Assembly (NCBI GenBank): GCA_905479535.1
Contig: CAJQMW010000343.1
Span: 1 to 5,263, forward strand
DNA length: 5,263 nucleotides
Direction of reading: 5' to 3'
DNA from: an uncultured Maribacter sp.
GTDB taxonomy: Bacteria; Bacteroidota; Bacteroidia; Flavobacteriales; Flavobacteriaceae
The notes beneath the pieces were generated by a model, which was given only the letters and a program-made list of their open reading frames with translations, did no database searches and was not told the DNA's origin. The position numbers were made by a program, and so were the translations under genes. Each line of letters opens with the position of its first letter. The first letter of the stretch is position 1. Positions 1 to 4,466 of the stretch are shown here, piece after piece.

Positions 1-1
1 C

Positions 2-19
2 AAAGTTCAAATAAAGGAT
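2..19 (+). repeat. Cassette-boundary direct repeat, copy 1
   Basis: Exact match to the consensus AAAGTTCAAATAAAGGAT, at the very start of the window and about 80 bases upstream of the parD start. It presumably closes a unit whose gene lies outside the window. Confidence 0.8.
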
Positions 20-38
20 CCCTTTTTCAACCGAGTTA

Positions 39-59
39 ATCCAAGTAATTTATTTGGAT
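39..59. promoter_or_regulatory. Inverted repeat and possible promoter upstream of parDE
   Basis: The arms ATCCAA (39-44) and TTGGAT (54-59) form a perfect 6-bp inverted repeat with a 9-base spacer. The sequence TTTATTTG at 49-56 is one mismatch from the Bacteroidota -7 element TAnnTTTG, but no convincing -33 TTG is visible, so the promoter call is weak. The position directly upstream of a TA operon fits an operator/promoter. Confidence 0.3.
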
Positions 60-92
60 ATGGTGCGAATAGTAACTATATTGCACCATATC
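57..92. promoter_or_regulatory. Likely parDE operator: 10-bp inverted repeat
   Basis: GATATGGTGC (57-66) and GCACCATATC (83-92) form a perfect 10-bp inverted repeat. Inside it is a second small dyad, ATAGT-A-ACTAT (69-79). It ends 9 bases before the antitoxin ATG. ParD-type ribbon-helix-helix antitoxins bind palindromes upstream of their own operon, so this is the best operator candidate. It could alternatively be an RNA hairpin in the leader that affects translation. Confidence 0.5.
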
Positions 93-101
93 TATAATTT
101 T

Positions 102-345
102 ATGCAAACTACTAGAAAGTCAATAACATTTACGGACCAGCAGGATAGCTGGATAAAGCTTAGGGTTGAAAAAAGGGGATTTTACTAACGATAGTGAATA
201 TATCCGTGATTTGGTAAGAAAGGACCAAGCGGAGAATATGAAACTTTTAGAATTAAAGCAAGCCATTGATGAGGGGCTGCAAAGCGGTAGAAGCCCCCTA
301 AAAATTCGCGATATAATCAAGAAGGTGGATAATGGGGAACTATAA
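102..345 (+). pseudogene. parD: ParD-family antitoxin, interrupted by a one-base frameshift
   Basis: The frame opening at ATG 102 reads 28 codons (MQTTRKSITFTDQQDSW...) and stops at 186-188. Removing one base from the run of six A and four G at 169-178 restores a continuous 80-residue protein ending at TAA 343-345. The restored protein has the ParD layout: an N-terminal beta strand and ribbon-helix-helix DNA-binding half (about residues 5-42, including SEYIRDLVRKD), then a C-terminal toxin-binding helix region (KLLELKQAIDEGLQSG, about 47-62). The end overlaps the parE start by 14 bases, as in normal parDE operons. An ATG at 238, preceded by GGAG at 231-234, could start a 35-residue peptide holding only the toxin-binding half. 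The cause could be a true mutation, a sequencing error in the homopolymer, or transcriptional slippage at the A run; sequence alone cannot separate these. The family assignment is firm and the functional state is uncertain. Confidence 0.75.
321..328 (+). promoter_or_regulatory. Ribosome-binding site for parE
   Basis: GAAGGTGG lies 3 bases before the ATG at 332, inside the 3' end of parD. It is one of the few Shine-Dalgarno-like signals in the window. It supports the 332 start and would allow the toxin to be translated even when the upstream frame is broken. Confidence 0.45.
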
Positions 346-625
346 TTTATCCACTAGAGCTCAATTTGATATTGTTGGTATATATAAACATGGCATCAAG
401 TTTTTTGGCTCAGAGCAAGCTTTAGATTATTTAACTCAATTAGAAAGTTTTTTGGAAGAATTAGCCGAACGACCTGAATTGGCTAGAGATGCTTCTCCAA
501 TAGCTAACGCTTTGAAATTTTATAATTTCAAAGGTCATGTTATATATTATTCATTTGATGATCATGAGGAAATATTCGTGGTTAGGATACTCGGCAAGAG
601 AATGAATTTTGAAGAACATCTATAA
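332..625 (+). CDS. parE: ParE-family toxin (RelE/ParE superfamily)
   Basis: This 97-residue protein is the toxin partner of the upstream ParD-type antitoxin. Family members act in the cytoplasm; characterised ParE proteins poison DNA gyrase, whereas RelE relatives cleave mRNA, so the target here is inferred from family only. Visible hallmarks are the N-terminal LSTRAQFDIVGIYKHG segment, a central helical region with a LAERPELARDAS turn (about 44-55), and the C-terminal strand block GHVIYYSF...VVRILGKRMNFEEHL (about 68-97), including the R-I-L-x-x-R-M signature typical of ParE. Length is normal. The start at 332 overlaps the antitoxin end by 14 bases and has a Shine-Dalgarno-like GAAGGTGG. The stop codon lies at the first bases of repeat copy 2. 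The reading frame is intact although the antitoxin is frameshifted, which is odd for an active toxin. Confidence 0.88.
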   Translation: MGNYNLSTRAQFDIVGIYKHGIKFFGSEQALDYLTQLESFLEELAERPELARDASPIANALKFYNFKGHVIYYSFDDHEEIFVVRILGKRMNFEEHL

Positions 626-641
626 AGTTCAAATAATGGAT
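624..641 (+). repeat. Cassette-boundary direct repeat, copy 2
   Basis: AAAGTTCAAATAATGGAT has one mismatch to the consensus. It begins inside the parE stop codon (623-625). Its first eight bases are perfectly complementary to TGAACTTT at 671-678. Confidence 0.8.
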
Positions 642-678
642 AAAAAAAGAAAGCTAAAAACTCGATTAAATGAACTTT
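624..678. other. Imperfect stem-loop combining repeat copy 2 and an inverted partial copy
   Basis: AAAGTTCA (624-631) pairs perfectly with TGAACTTT (671-678). After two mismatches TAAT (634-637) pairs with ATTA (665-668), and after one more mismatch GA (639-640) pairs with TC (662-663). The result is a long hairpin with mismatches, loosely similar in style to a folded attC site. The other copies do not have such a partner, so this may be chance or a remnant. Confidence 0.3.
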
Positions 679-682
679 CAGC

Positions 683-690
683 TATATTTA
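683..690 (+). promoter_or_regulatory. Weak -7-like element upstream of the serine hydrolase
   Basis: TATATTTA is one base from TAnnTTTG and lies about 50 bases before the chosen start. No TTG is seen at the expected -33 distance. A small hairpin, GCTAG-ATAAAA-CTAGC (710-725), follows in the presumed leader. The promoter is a tentative call. Confidence 0.2.
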
Positions 691-740
691 TTAACGGTTC
701 GGTTTCAAGGCTAGATAAAACTAGCACCAAAAAACAAAAT

Positions 741-2414
741 ATGAAAAATATTGTAATACTAATTACATTTTGTCTTTGCTCAATATTCTCCTTTGCACAA
801 ATCAAAGAAAGCCAGGCAATAGATAGCATTTTTTCAGAATGGAATAAACCGAACACTCCTGGGTGTGCTTTGGGAATAATTAAAGATGGCGAATTAATTT
901 ATGCGAAAGGATATGGATTGGCCAATATGGAATATGATCTTCCAAACTCGACTTCTTCAGTTTTTAGAATTGGCTCAACTTCCAAGCAGTTTACAGCAGC
1001 ATGCATCGTTCTTCTTGCAGAACAGGATAAGCTGAATTTAGAAAATACATTACATCAATATTTTCCTGATTTTCCAGAATATGCGAAGAGTATCACTGTA
1101 CGCCACTTATTGAACCATACAAGTGGGATAAGAGATTATCTGACAGTCGCTTATCTAAAAGGTTTTGGGGATAACGATTATTATGAAGATAGTGATGTAA
1201 TGAAATGGCTTGTCAATCAAAATGACCTGAACTTTAAACCAGGTGACGAGTTTTTATATAGTAATTCAGGGTATTGGTTACTTGGTCAGATCGTTAACAA
1301 AGTTGCTGGTGTGAGCATGGCTGATTTTGCCCAAAAGGAAATATTTGAACCCTTGGGAATGACCAACACCCATTTCCACAATGATCATACACGTATTGTT
1401 AAAAATAGGGCTTCGGGGTACGTTCCTAACGACGATGAATCATATCGGATTAGCATGACAACGTTGGACATGATCGGGGATGGTGGAGTTTTCACCAGTA
1501 TTTCTGATATTAAAAAATGGGACGATGCCTATTACGATTCAAATTTGCTGAGTAAGGAGTTTTGGAATATGATGACGGAACGAGGTACTCTAAACAATGG
1601 AGATAAAATCGATTATGCTTCAGGTTTATTCATCAGTAATTATAAAGGGTTGAAAACGATAAGTCATGGAGGAGCTTTTGTAGGCTTTCGGGCTGAATTA
1701 ATCCGTTTCCCGGAACAACGATTATCAGTTGCAATTTTCTCGAATCGGGGCGATGCTAATCCAACAAGAATGGGTTATCAAGTTGCCGATCTATTTATTA
1801 AAGGAAATTTTGCAAACGATGAAGTTAAAAACCAAGGTGAAAAAGACAACAAAAAGCGCGATTTTGTCCATTTGAAAAGTGATGAATTAGAAAATTTCAC
1901 AGGACATTATTGGAATGATTCAGGTTCATATTCTAGAAAGATTTATGTAAAAAATGACACACTAAGGTATTCCCGATCTGAGATCAATGAAAGTGACTTA
2001 ATCCCTATCAGTAAGAATGAGTTTAAAATGATTAATGTTGGAGGAGATGTTTTGGTAAAATTTGATGAAAATGGCCAAGGAAATCACACAATGTATTTTA
2101 TTGCAAACGGTGGAAATCCAGAAATTTCAACAGAATATAAGCCAAATGTTTACACGAATGAGGAACTAACTGATTTTGCAGGAGTATATTACAGTAAGGA
2201 ATTAGGGGTCAATTATACATTAAAATTAGAAGATGATTTTTTAATGCTTTATATAAATGAAACGAAAACTTCACCACTCAAGTCAATTATGGTGAATTTG
2301 TTCTCAAATGATGAATATGGGATCTTTCAATTTAATAGGGACGGTGACGGCAAAGCTTCAGACTTTAGGTTGGCTGCGGGAAGAGTGAAAAATTTGATTT
2401 TCGAAAAACTATAA
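741..2414 (+). CDS. Exported serine hydrolase, beta-lactamase/PBP-like (class C fold), with tandem C-terminal domains
   Basis: This 557-residue protein belongs to the beta-lactamase-related serine hydrolases (PF00144 type), which act on peptides, esters or beta-lactams; the substrate here is unknown. The frame opens further upstream (ATG 609, with a second ATG at 636). I chose ATG 741 because it starts a clear type I signal peptide, MKNIVILITFCLCSIFSFAQ, with likely cleavage after SFA, so the enzyme should be periplasmic. The catalytic domain spans about residues 24-360. Its motifs are S79-T-S-K82 (SxxK nucleophile), Y173-S-N175 (YxN) and H309-G-G311, the third active-site box in HxG form. 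RHLLNHTSGIRDY and DGGVFTSISDIKKW are also typical of the family. Two beta-rich C-terminal segments follow (about 380-455 and 473-557). They begin similarly (DELENFTGHYW, EELTDFAGVYY) and look like tandem lipocalin/DUF3471-type barrels. It is complete and is the largest gene in the array. Calling it a resistance beta-lactamase would be overreach. Confidence 0.85.
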   Translation: MKNIVILITFCLCSIFSFAQIKESQAIDSIFSEWNKPNTPGCALGIIKDGELIYAKGYGLANMEYDLPNSTSSVFRIGSTSKQFTAACIVLLAEQDKLNLENTLHQYFPDFPEYAKSITVRHLLNHTSGIRDYLTVAYLKGFGDNDYYEDSDVMKWLVNQNDLNFKPGDEFLYSNSGYWLLGQIVNKVAGVSMADFAQKEIFEPLGMTNTHFHNDHTRIVKNRASGYVPNDDESYRISMTTLDMIGDGGVFTSISDIKKWDDAYYDSNLLSKEFWNMMTERGTLNNGDKIDYASGLFISNYKGLKTISHGGAFVGFRAELIRFPEQRLSVAIFSNRGDANPTRMGYQVADLFIKGNFANDEVKNQGEKDNKKRDFVHLKSDELENFTGHYWNDSGSYSRKIYVKNDTLRYSRSEINESDLIPISKNEFKMINVGGDVLVKFDENGQGNHTMYFIANGGNPEISTEYKPNVYTNEELTDFAGVYYSKELGVNYTLKLEDDFLMLYINETKTSPLKSIMVNLFSNDEYGIFQFNRDGDGKASDFRLAAGRVKNLIFEKL

Positions 2415-2462
2415 AACTTGTACGTAAAAAGGCCCACATCAAAAGCCTCAGTCAGATTCTGT

Positions 2463-2480
2463 AAAATTCCAATAAAGGAT
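2463..2480 (+). repeat. Cassette-boundary direct repeat, copy 3
   Basis: AAAATTCCAATAAAGGAT has two mismatches to the consensus. It lies 48 bases after the serine hydrolase stop codon. Confidence 0.7.
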
Positions 2481-2481
2481 A

Positions 2482-2503
2482 ATTGAAAGATGCATATTTC
2501 AAT
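2482..2503. repeat. Near-perfect 22-bp palindrome
   Basis: ATTGAAA (2482-2488) and TTTCAAT (2497-2503) flank a central ATGCAT dyad. Only one base pair (2489/2496) breaks the symmetry. It starts one base after repeat copy 3. Its role is unknown: it could be a protein-binding site or a recombination structure. Confidence 0.55.
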
Positions 2504-2520
2504 AAATTTTGGTGTTCTAT

Positions 2521-2543
2521 TTGTGCAAGTGGCGCTTGCACAA
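2521..2543. repeat. Perfect 9-bp inverted repeat
   Basis: TTGTGCAAG (2521-2529) and CTTGCACAA (2535-2543) enclose a 5-base spacer, TGGCG. This is the most G+C-rich stem in the region. It could be a hairpin in RNA, but no T-run follows, so it is not a standard intrinsic terminator. Confidence 0.6.
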
Positions 2544-2547
2544 CCTA

Positions 2548-2565
2548 AAAGATCAAATAAACGAT
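2548..2565 (+). repeat. Cassette-boundary direct repeat, diverged copy
   Basis: AAAGATCAAATAAACGAT has two mismatches to the consensus and is 85 bases downstream of copy 3. No gene lies between the two. Its last two bases overlap the next palindrome. Confidence 0.6.
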
Positions 2566-2583
2566 GCTTTTTGCAAAAAGCAT
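2564..2583. repeat. Perfect 20-bp palindrome
   Basis: ATGCTTTTTGCAAAAAGCAT is fully self-complementary without a spacer. It adjoins the diverged boundary repeat and lies 34 bases upstream of the larger operator palindrome. It may be a binding site or an intrastrand hairpin. Confidence 0.6.
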
Positions 2584-2617
2584 TTAGGGCATAAAACAAA
2601 ATAAACATAATTTTAGC

Positions 2618-2651
2618 TAACACTTTGTTATTTATAAATAACAAAGTGTTA
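2618..2651. promoter_or_regulatory. 34-bp perfect palindrome, likely operator of the YafQ TA operon
   Basis: TAACACTTTGTTATTTA (2618-2634) and its exact reverse complement (2635-2651) meet without a spacer. The site covers the probable -33 element and touches the -7 element, so a protein bound here would block transcription. This fits autorepression by a dimeric ribbon-helix-helix antitoxin or the antitoxin-toxin complex, which is the usual rule for RelB/DinJ-type modules. The palindrome is seen; the regulator is inferred. Confidence 0.65.
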
Positions 2652-2657
2652 TATTTG
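2624..2657 (+). promoter_or_regulatory. Bacteroidota-type promoter for the YafQ TA operon
   Basis: TATATTTG at 2650-2657 matches the -7 consensus TAnnTTTG exactly. TTTG at 2624-2627 lies 22 bases upstream as a -33 element, within the spacing seen in this phylum. Transcription would start near 2662-2665, giving a leader of about 80 bases before the ATG at 2744. Confidence 0.6.
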
Positions 2658-2743
2658 TGGTCTTAAAGAGATGCACAAAATAAATAAAGCCATAAAATAC
2701 CACTCAGATTGGTTAAATTATAAGGCTATTAAAACGAGTAATT

Positions 2744-2983
2744 ATGAAGACAAAGGGAAAAGTCAAGCAAACAGCTTTCAGATTCGATGAGGATTTATTG
2801 GCTCTTGTTAAGGAAAAAGCAGAAGCGCAAAAAAGAACACTTAATAATTACATTGAGGTTCTTTTAATGAAAGATGTTGGGAAAATTCCCAATGAAGAAA
2901 CCAAGCTGGCCATAGCAGAGGTTATGAGCGGCAAAGAACTAGAAGAAATAACGGATATAGATGCCTTTATGGACTCAATATGA
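2744..2983 (+). CDS. Antitoxin, ribbon-helix-helix RelB/DinJ-like
   Basis: This 79-residue protein is the probable antitoxin of the YafQ-type toxin that starts 9 bases downstream. Residues 7-14 (VKQTAFRF) look like the DNA-contacting beta strand. The helices DEDLLALVKEKAEAQK (15-30) and TLNNYIEVLLMKDV (32-45) complete a ribbon-helix-helix fold. The acidic tail (about 49-79, PNEETKLAIAEVMSG...DIDAFMDSI) is the likely toxin-wrapping part, similar in style to RelB/DinJ tails. Such proteins neutralise the toxin and repress their own promoter; the 34-bp palindrome over the promoter is the expected operator. There is no clear Shine-Dalgarno, which is common in this phylum. The start is well placed after an A/T-rich leader. 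Confidence 0.8.
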   Translation: MKTKGKVKQTAFRFDEDLLALVKEKAEAQKRTLNNYIEVLLMKDVGKIPNEETKLAIAEVMSGKELEEITDIDAFMDSI

Positions 2984-2992
2984 CAATCTAAA

Positions 2993-3274
2993 ATGTACAA
3001 ACTTGTAATTTCTACAAAATTTAAAAAAGATCTAAAAAAAGTAGTTAAGAATCCAACCGATAAAAAACTTACAACTGGGATGTTGAAAGTGCTAAAAGAG
3101 AAAGGGGTTTCAGGAATTCCCAAAGAAATGAAACCACATAAATTAAAGGGAAATTATAAAGATAATTGGGAGTGCCATATCAAACCAGATTTATTAATAA
3201 TTTGGTATCAAATTGAATACCCTCAAACTATCCGGTTAGTGAGAATTGGCTCTCATTCAGATTTATTCAAATAA
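2993..3274 (+). CDS. yafQ: YafQ-family mRNA interferase toxin
   Basis: This 93-residue RelE-superfamily toxin closely matches the YafQ signature. It has the block KPHKLKGNYKDNWECHIKPD (47-66), followed by LLIIWYQ and the C-terminal LVRIGSHSDLF. H49, H62, D66, H88 and F92 correspond to the catalytic/active-site set described for E. coli YafQ (H50, H63, D67, H87, F91), so the enzyme appears intact. YafQ binds the ribosome and cleaves translated mRNA, arresting growth when the antitoxin is lost. The gene begins 9 bases after the antitoxin stop and is co-transcribed with it. It ends in TTCAAATAA, which resembles the boundary repeat core, and the actual repeat copy starts 2 bases after the stop. 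Confidence 0.9.
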   Translation: MYKLVISTKFKKDLKKVVKNPTDKKLTTGMLKVLKEKGVSGIPKEMKPHKLKGNYKDNWECHIKPDLLIIWYQIEYPQTIRLVRIGSHSDLFK

Positions 3275-3276
3275 TT

Positions 3277-3293
3277 AAAGTTCAATAATCGAT
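3277..3293 (+). repeat. Cassette-boundary direct repeat, copy 4
   Basis: AAAGTTCAATAATCGAT is one base shorter than the consensus, with two further mismatches. It fills the gap between the YafQ stop and the next gene; its final AT is part of the ATG at 3292. Confidence 0.65.
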
Positions 3294-3708
3294 GAGTATA
3301 GCAAAACAGAAATTCAAACTTCCAAGGAAAAAGAAGAAGTTCTTGAAAAAGGGACTATGGTTGTACACAGCGAATGAAAATGGAGATTCACTTTCCGCTA
3401 AGCCAGCTAAATATGAAAAGGACTACCTGGCTTTTAAAGAAGGAAGTCTTAGGAATCTATTGAAGAGAAGCAAAAAGAAGACCAAAGAATTTCGCATGAA
3501 CTTGGATAAGGAGGTTTTTGTTCCTGATGAGATGTTGTTGACCTATGTAAATGAAATTTTTTCTGAGCGCTATCGACAGTCTTCCTATAAATGTTTGATT
3601 CGGGCAAAAAAGAGTAAAAAAGCTGTAGTGGCATATTTTAATTTTTTGAACGCGTACGAAATCTACAAGAATGGGAATGACTCCTACGCCAACATTTGCT
3701 GCATGTGA
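3292..3708 (+). CDS. Lysine-rich protein of unknown function (138 aa)
   Basis: I do not recognise this protein. It is strongly basic: the N-terminus (about 1-20, KFKLPRKKKKFLKKG) and residues 59-64 (RSKKKT) are lysine/arginine clusters, suggesting nucleic-acid binding, though this is not a motif-based call. The middle (GLWLYTANENGDS, KYEKDYLAFKEGSLRNLL) looks like a folded mixed alpha/beta domain. No signal peptide or membrane segment is visible. The ATG overlaps the last bases of repeat copy 4, so its translation start is tied to that junction. The tail SYANICCM looks unlike the rest and may be read-through into foreign sequence, hinting at a truncated C-terminus. No repeat copy separates it from the next TA pair. 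It could be the second gene of the YafQ transcript. Confidence 0.6.
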   Translation: MSIAKQKFKLPRKKKKFLKKGLWLYTANENGDSLSAKPAKYEKDYLAFKEGSLRNLLKRSKKKTKEFRMNLDKEVFVPDEMLLTYVNEIFSERYRQSSYKCLIRAKKSKKAVVAYFNFLNAYEIYKNGNDSYANICCM

Positions 3709-3787
3709 GTTGATTTGGCCTTTGACCTTCTGAGCTCGAAAAAGAAAGGTAAGTTGTGATATCATTTTCGGAACCGGCACTAAACAA

Positions 3788-3818
3788 TTGATATATTCCA
3801 ATATTTTAAGTATATTAG
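3788..3818 (+). promoter_or_regulatory. Probable promoter of the HTH/ParE TA operon
   Basis: TTG at 3788-3790 is followed after 20 bases by TATATTAG (3811-3818), one mismatch from the Bacteroidota -7 element TAnnTTTG. Transcription would begin around 3825, close to the ATG at 3848. Confidence 0.4.
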
Positions 3819-3837
3819 TCTAATAATATAACTTAAA
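3805..3837. promoter_or_regulatory. Dyad-symmetry operator candidate for the HTH/ParE TA operon
   Basis: Outer arms TTTAAGT (3805-3811) and ACTTAAA (3831-3837) enclose an inner ATTAG-T-CTAAT dyad (3814-3824), with two extra bases on the right side. The site overlaps the -7 element and ends 10 bases before the antitoxin ATG, the place expected for autoregulation by the helix-turn-helix antitoxin. Confidence 0.5.
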
Positions 3838-3847
3838 TCATATCAAA

Positions 3848-4159
3848 ATGTTAGATATTGTATACAAATATCAGGGATTACTTGAAAATATTGATAGCTA
3901 TATCGATGATAGTAAATTCAAAAAAGAGTATTTGATAGAACAACTTGGCGTTTCTCGTGCTACATTTTACAACAAGGTCAAGAAGAAGAATTTCACCATT
4001 GACGAAATGGTCATCCTTAGCAATATTCTTTTTCCTGAAGAAGCTAAGGCCTTCGAAATTAAGGAGGCCCTTAGGGCAAGCCGTGAGGACAGTAAGAATG
4101 GAAGAGCAAGAGATCATAACGACGTTATGGGCGATGTACGTAAAAAGTTGCGTGCATGA
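3848..4159 (+). CDS. Helix-turn-helix antitoxin
   Basis: This 103-residue protein contains a clear helix-turn-helix at about residues 25-63: KKEYLIEQLGVSRATFYNKVKKKNFTIDEMVILSNILF. The recognition helix is VSRATFYNKVKK. The C-terminal part (about 68-103, EALRASREDSKNGRARDHNDVMGDVRKKLRA) is charged and probably wraps the toxin. Its stop overlaps the toxin start by four bases (ATGA at 4156-4159), implying coupled translation. It should repress its own operon through the dyad just upstream. The fold differs from the ribbon-helix-helix antitoxins of the other two TA pairs in this window, so the three modules are unlikely to cross-neutralise. The antitoxin call rests on the HTH, the size and the overlapping toxin gene. 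Confidence 0.75.
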   Translation: MLDIVYKYQGLLENIDSYIDDSKFKKEYLIEQLGVSRATFYNKVKKKNFTIDEMVILSNILFPEEAKAFEIKEALRASREDSKNGRARDHNDVMGDVRKKLRA

Positions 4160-4461
4160 AAGTGGTTTGGACTAGAAAGGCTGACAATTCATTCAACGGA
4201 ATTGTAGATTATCTACTGGATATTTGGAACATTGAGATAGCGACTAGTTTTGTCGATACCGTTGATCATACTATCAAATTGATTGTAAAGAATCCAGAAA
4301 TGTTTAAGGTTTCCCAATATGATAATATCAGTCGAGAAGCTTTTATTACGAAACATACTACGATGTTCTATAGGATATTGGAGAACGCAATAGAAATAGA
4401 ATACTTCTGGGGAAATTTCGATAATCCAGAGAAAATAAACGAATTGCTAAAGTTCAAATAA
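4156..4461 (+). CDS. RelE/ParE-superfamily toxin
   Basis: This 101-residue protein has a ParE-like pattern: an N-terminal strand VVWTRKADNSF, helix GIVDYLLDIWNIEIATSFVDTV (about 15-36), helix TIKLIVKNPEMF (39-50), then strands EAFITKHTTMFYRI and AIEIEYFWGNFDNPEKI. The FW-x-N-x-x-NP ending is typical of plasmid-stabilisation/ParE-type toxins in Bacteroidota. The target (gyrase or mRNA) cannot be read from the sequence. It starts within the last codons of the HTH antitoxin (ATGA overlap). Its final residues Lys-Phe-Lys and its stop codon are encoded by repeat copy 5, so its C-terminus may have been set by insertion at that junction. Confidence 0.82.
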   Translation: MKVVWTRKADNSFNGIVDYLLDIWNIEIATSFVDTVDHTIKLIVKNPEMFKVSQYDNISREAFITKHTTMFYRILENAIEIEYFWGNFDNPEKINELLKFK

Positions 4462-4466
4462 AGCAT
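4449..4466 (+). repeat. Cassette-boundary direct repeat, copy 5
   Basis: AAAGTTCAAATAAAGCAT has one mismatch to the consensus. It encodes the final KFK-stop of the toxin on its left and supplies AT of the ATG start of the 86-residue gene on its right, so the repeat physically joins two genes. Confidence 0.8.

Larger units (their letters stand above)
2415..2743. other. Gene-free regulatory and repeat region with four palindromes
   Basis: No credible gene is seen in these 329 bases; the minus-strand frame running back into the hydrolase has no family resemblance. The region holds two diverged copies of the boundary repeat (2463-2480 and 2548-2565) and four successive palindromes (2482-2503, 2521-2543, 2564-2583, 2618-2651). 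It also holds a strong Bacteroidota-type -7 element at 2650-2657 for the downstream TA pair, followed by a leader of about 80 bases. The 85-base interval between the two repeat copies can be read as a non-coding unit. Confidence 0.6.

Noticed and set aside
2..19. The repeat as a CRISPR repeat
   Set aside because: Intervals between copies are irregular (85 to 1839 bases) and contain genes, not short uniform spacers.
609..740. N-terminal extension of the serine hydrolase from ATG 609 or 636
   Set aside because: It would place 35-44 charged residues before a good signal peptide and, from 609, overlap parE; ATG 741 gives a normal exported enzyme.
2431..2455. Minus-strand intrinsic terminator (AGGC...GCCT followed by T-run)
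   Set aside because: The stem is only four base pairs with a long loop, and no minus-strand gene ends here.
2327..2644. Minus-strand 105-residue open frame
   Set aside because: It overlaps the serine hydrolase end and the palindrome cluster, starts inside the operator palindrome and has no recognisable family features.
2680..2695. AAATAAATAAAGCCAT as another repeat copy
   Set aside because: It only shares the A/T-rich ATAAAG part and lacks the GTTC core, so it is within chance for this composition.
3945..4175. Second plus-strand frame inside the HTH antitoxin gene
   Set aside because: It is in another frame across a well-supported antitoxin and its Arg/Leu/Lys-rich translation looks like a shadow.
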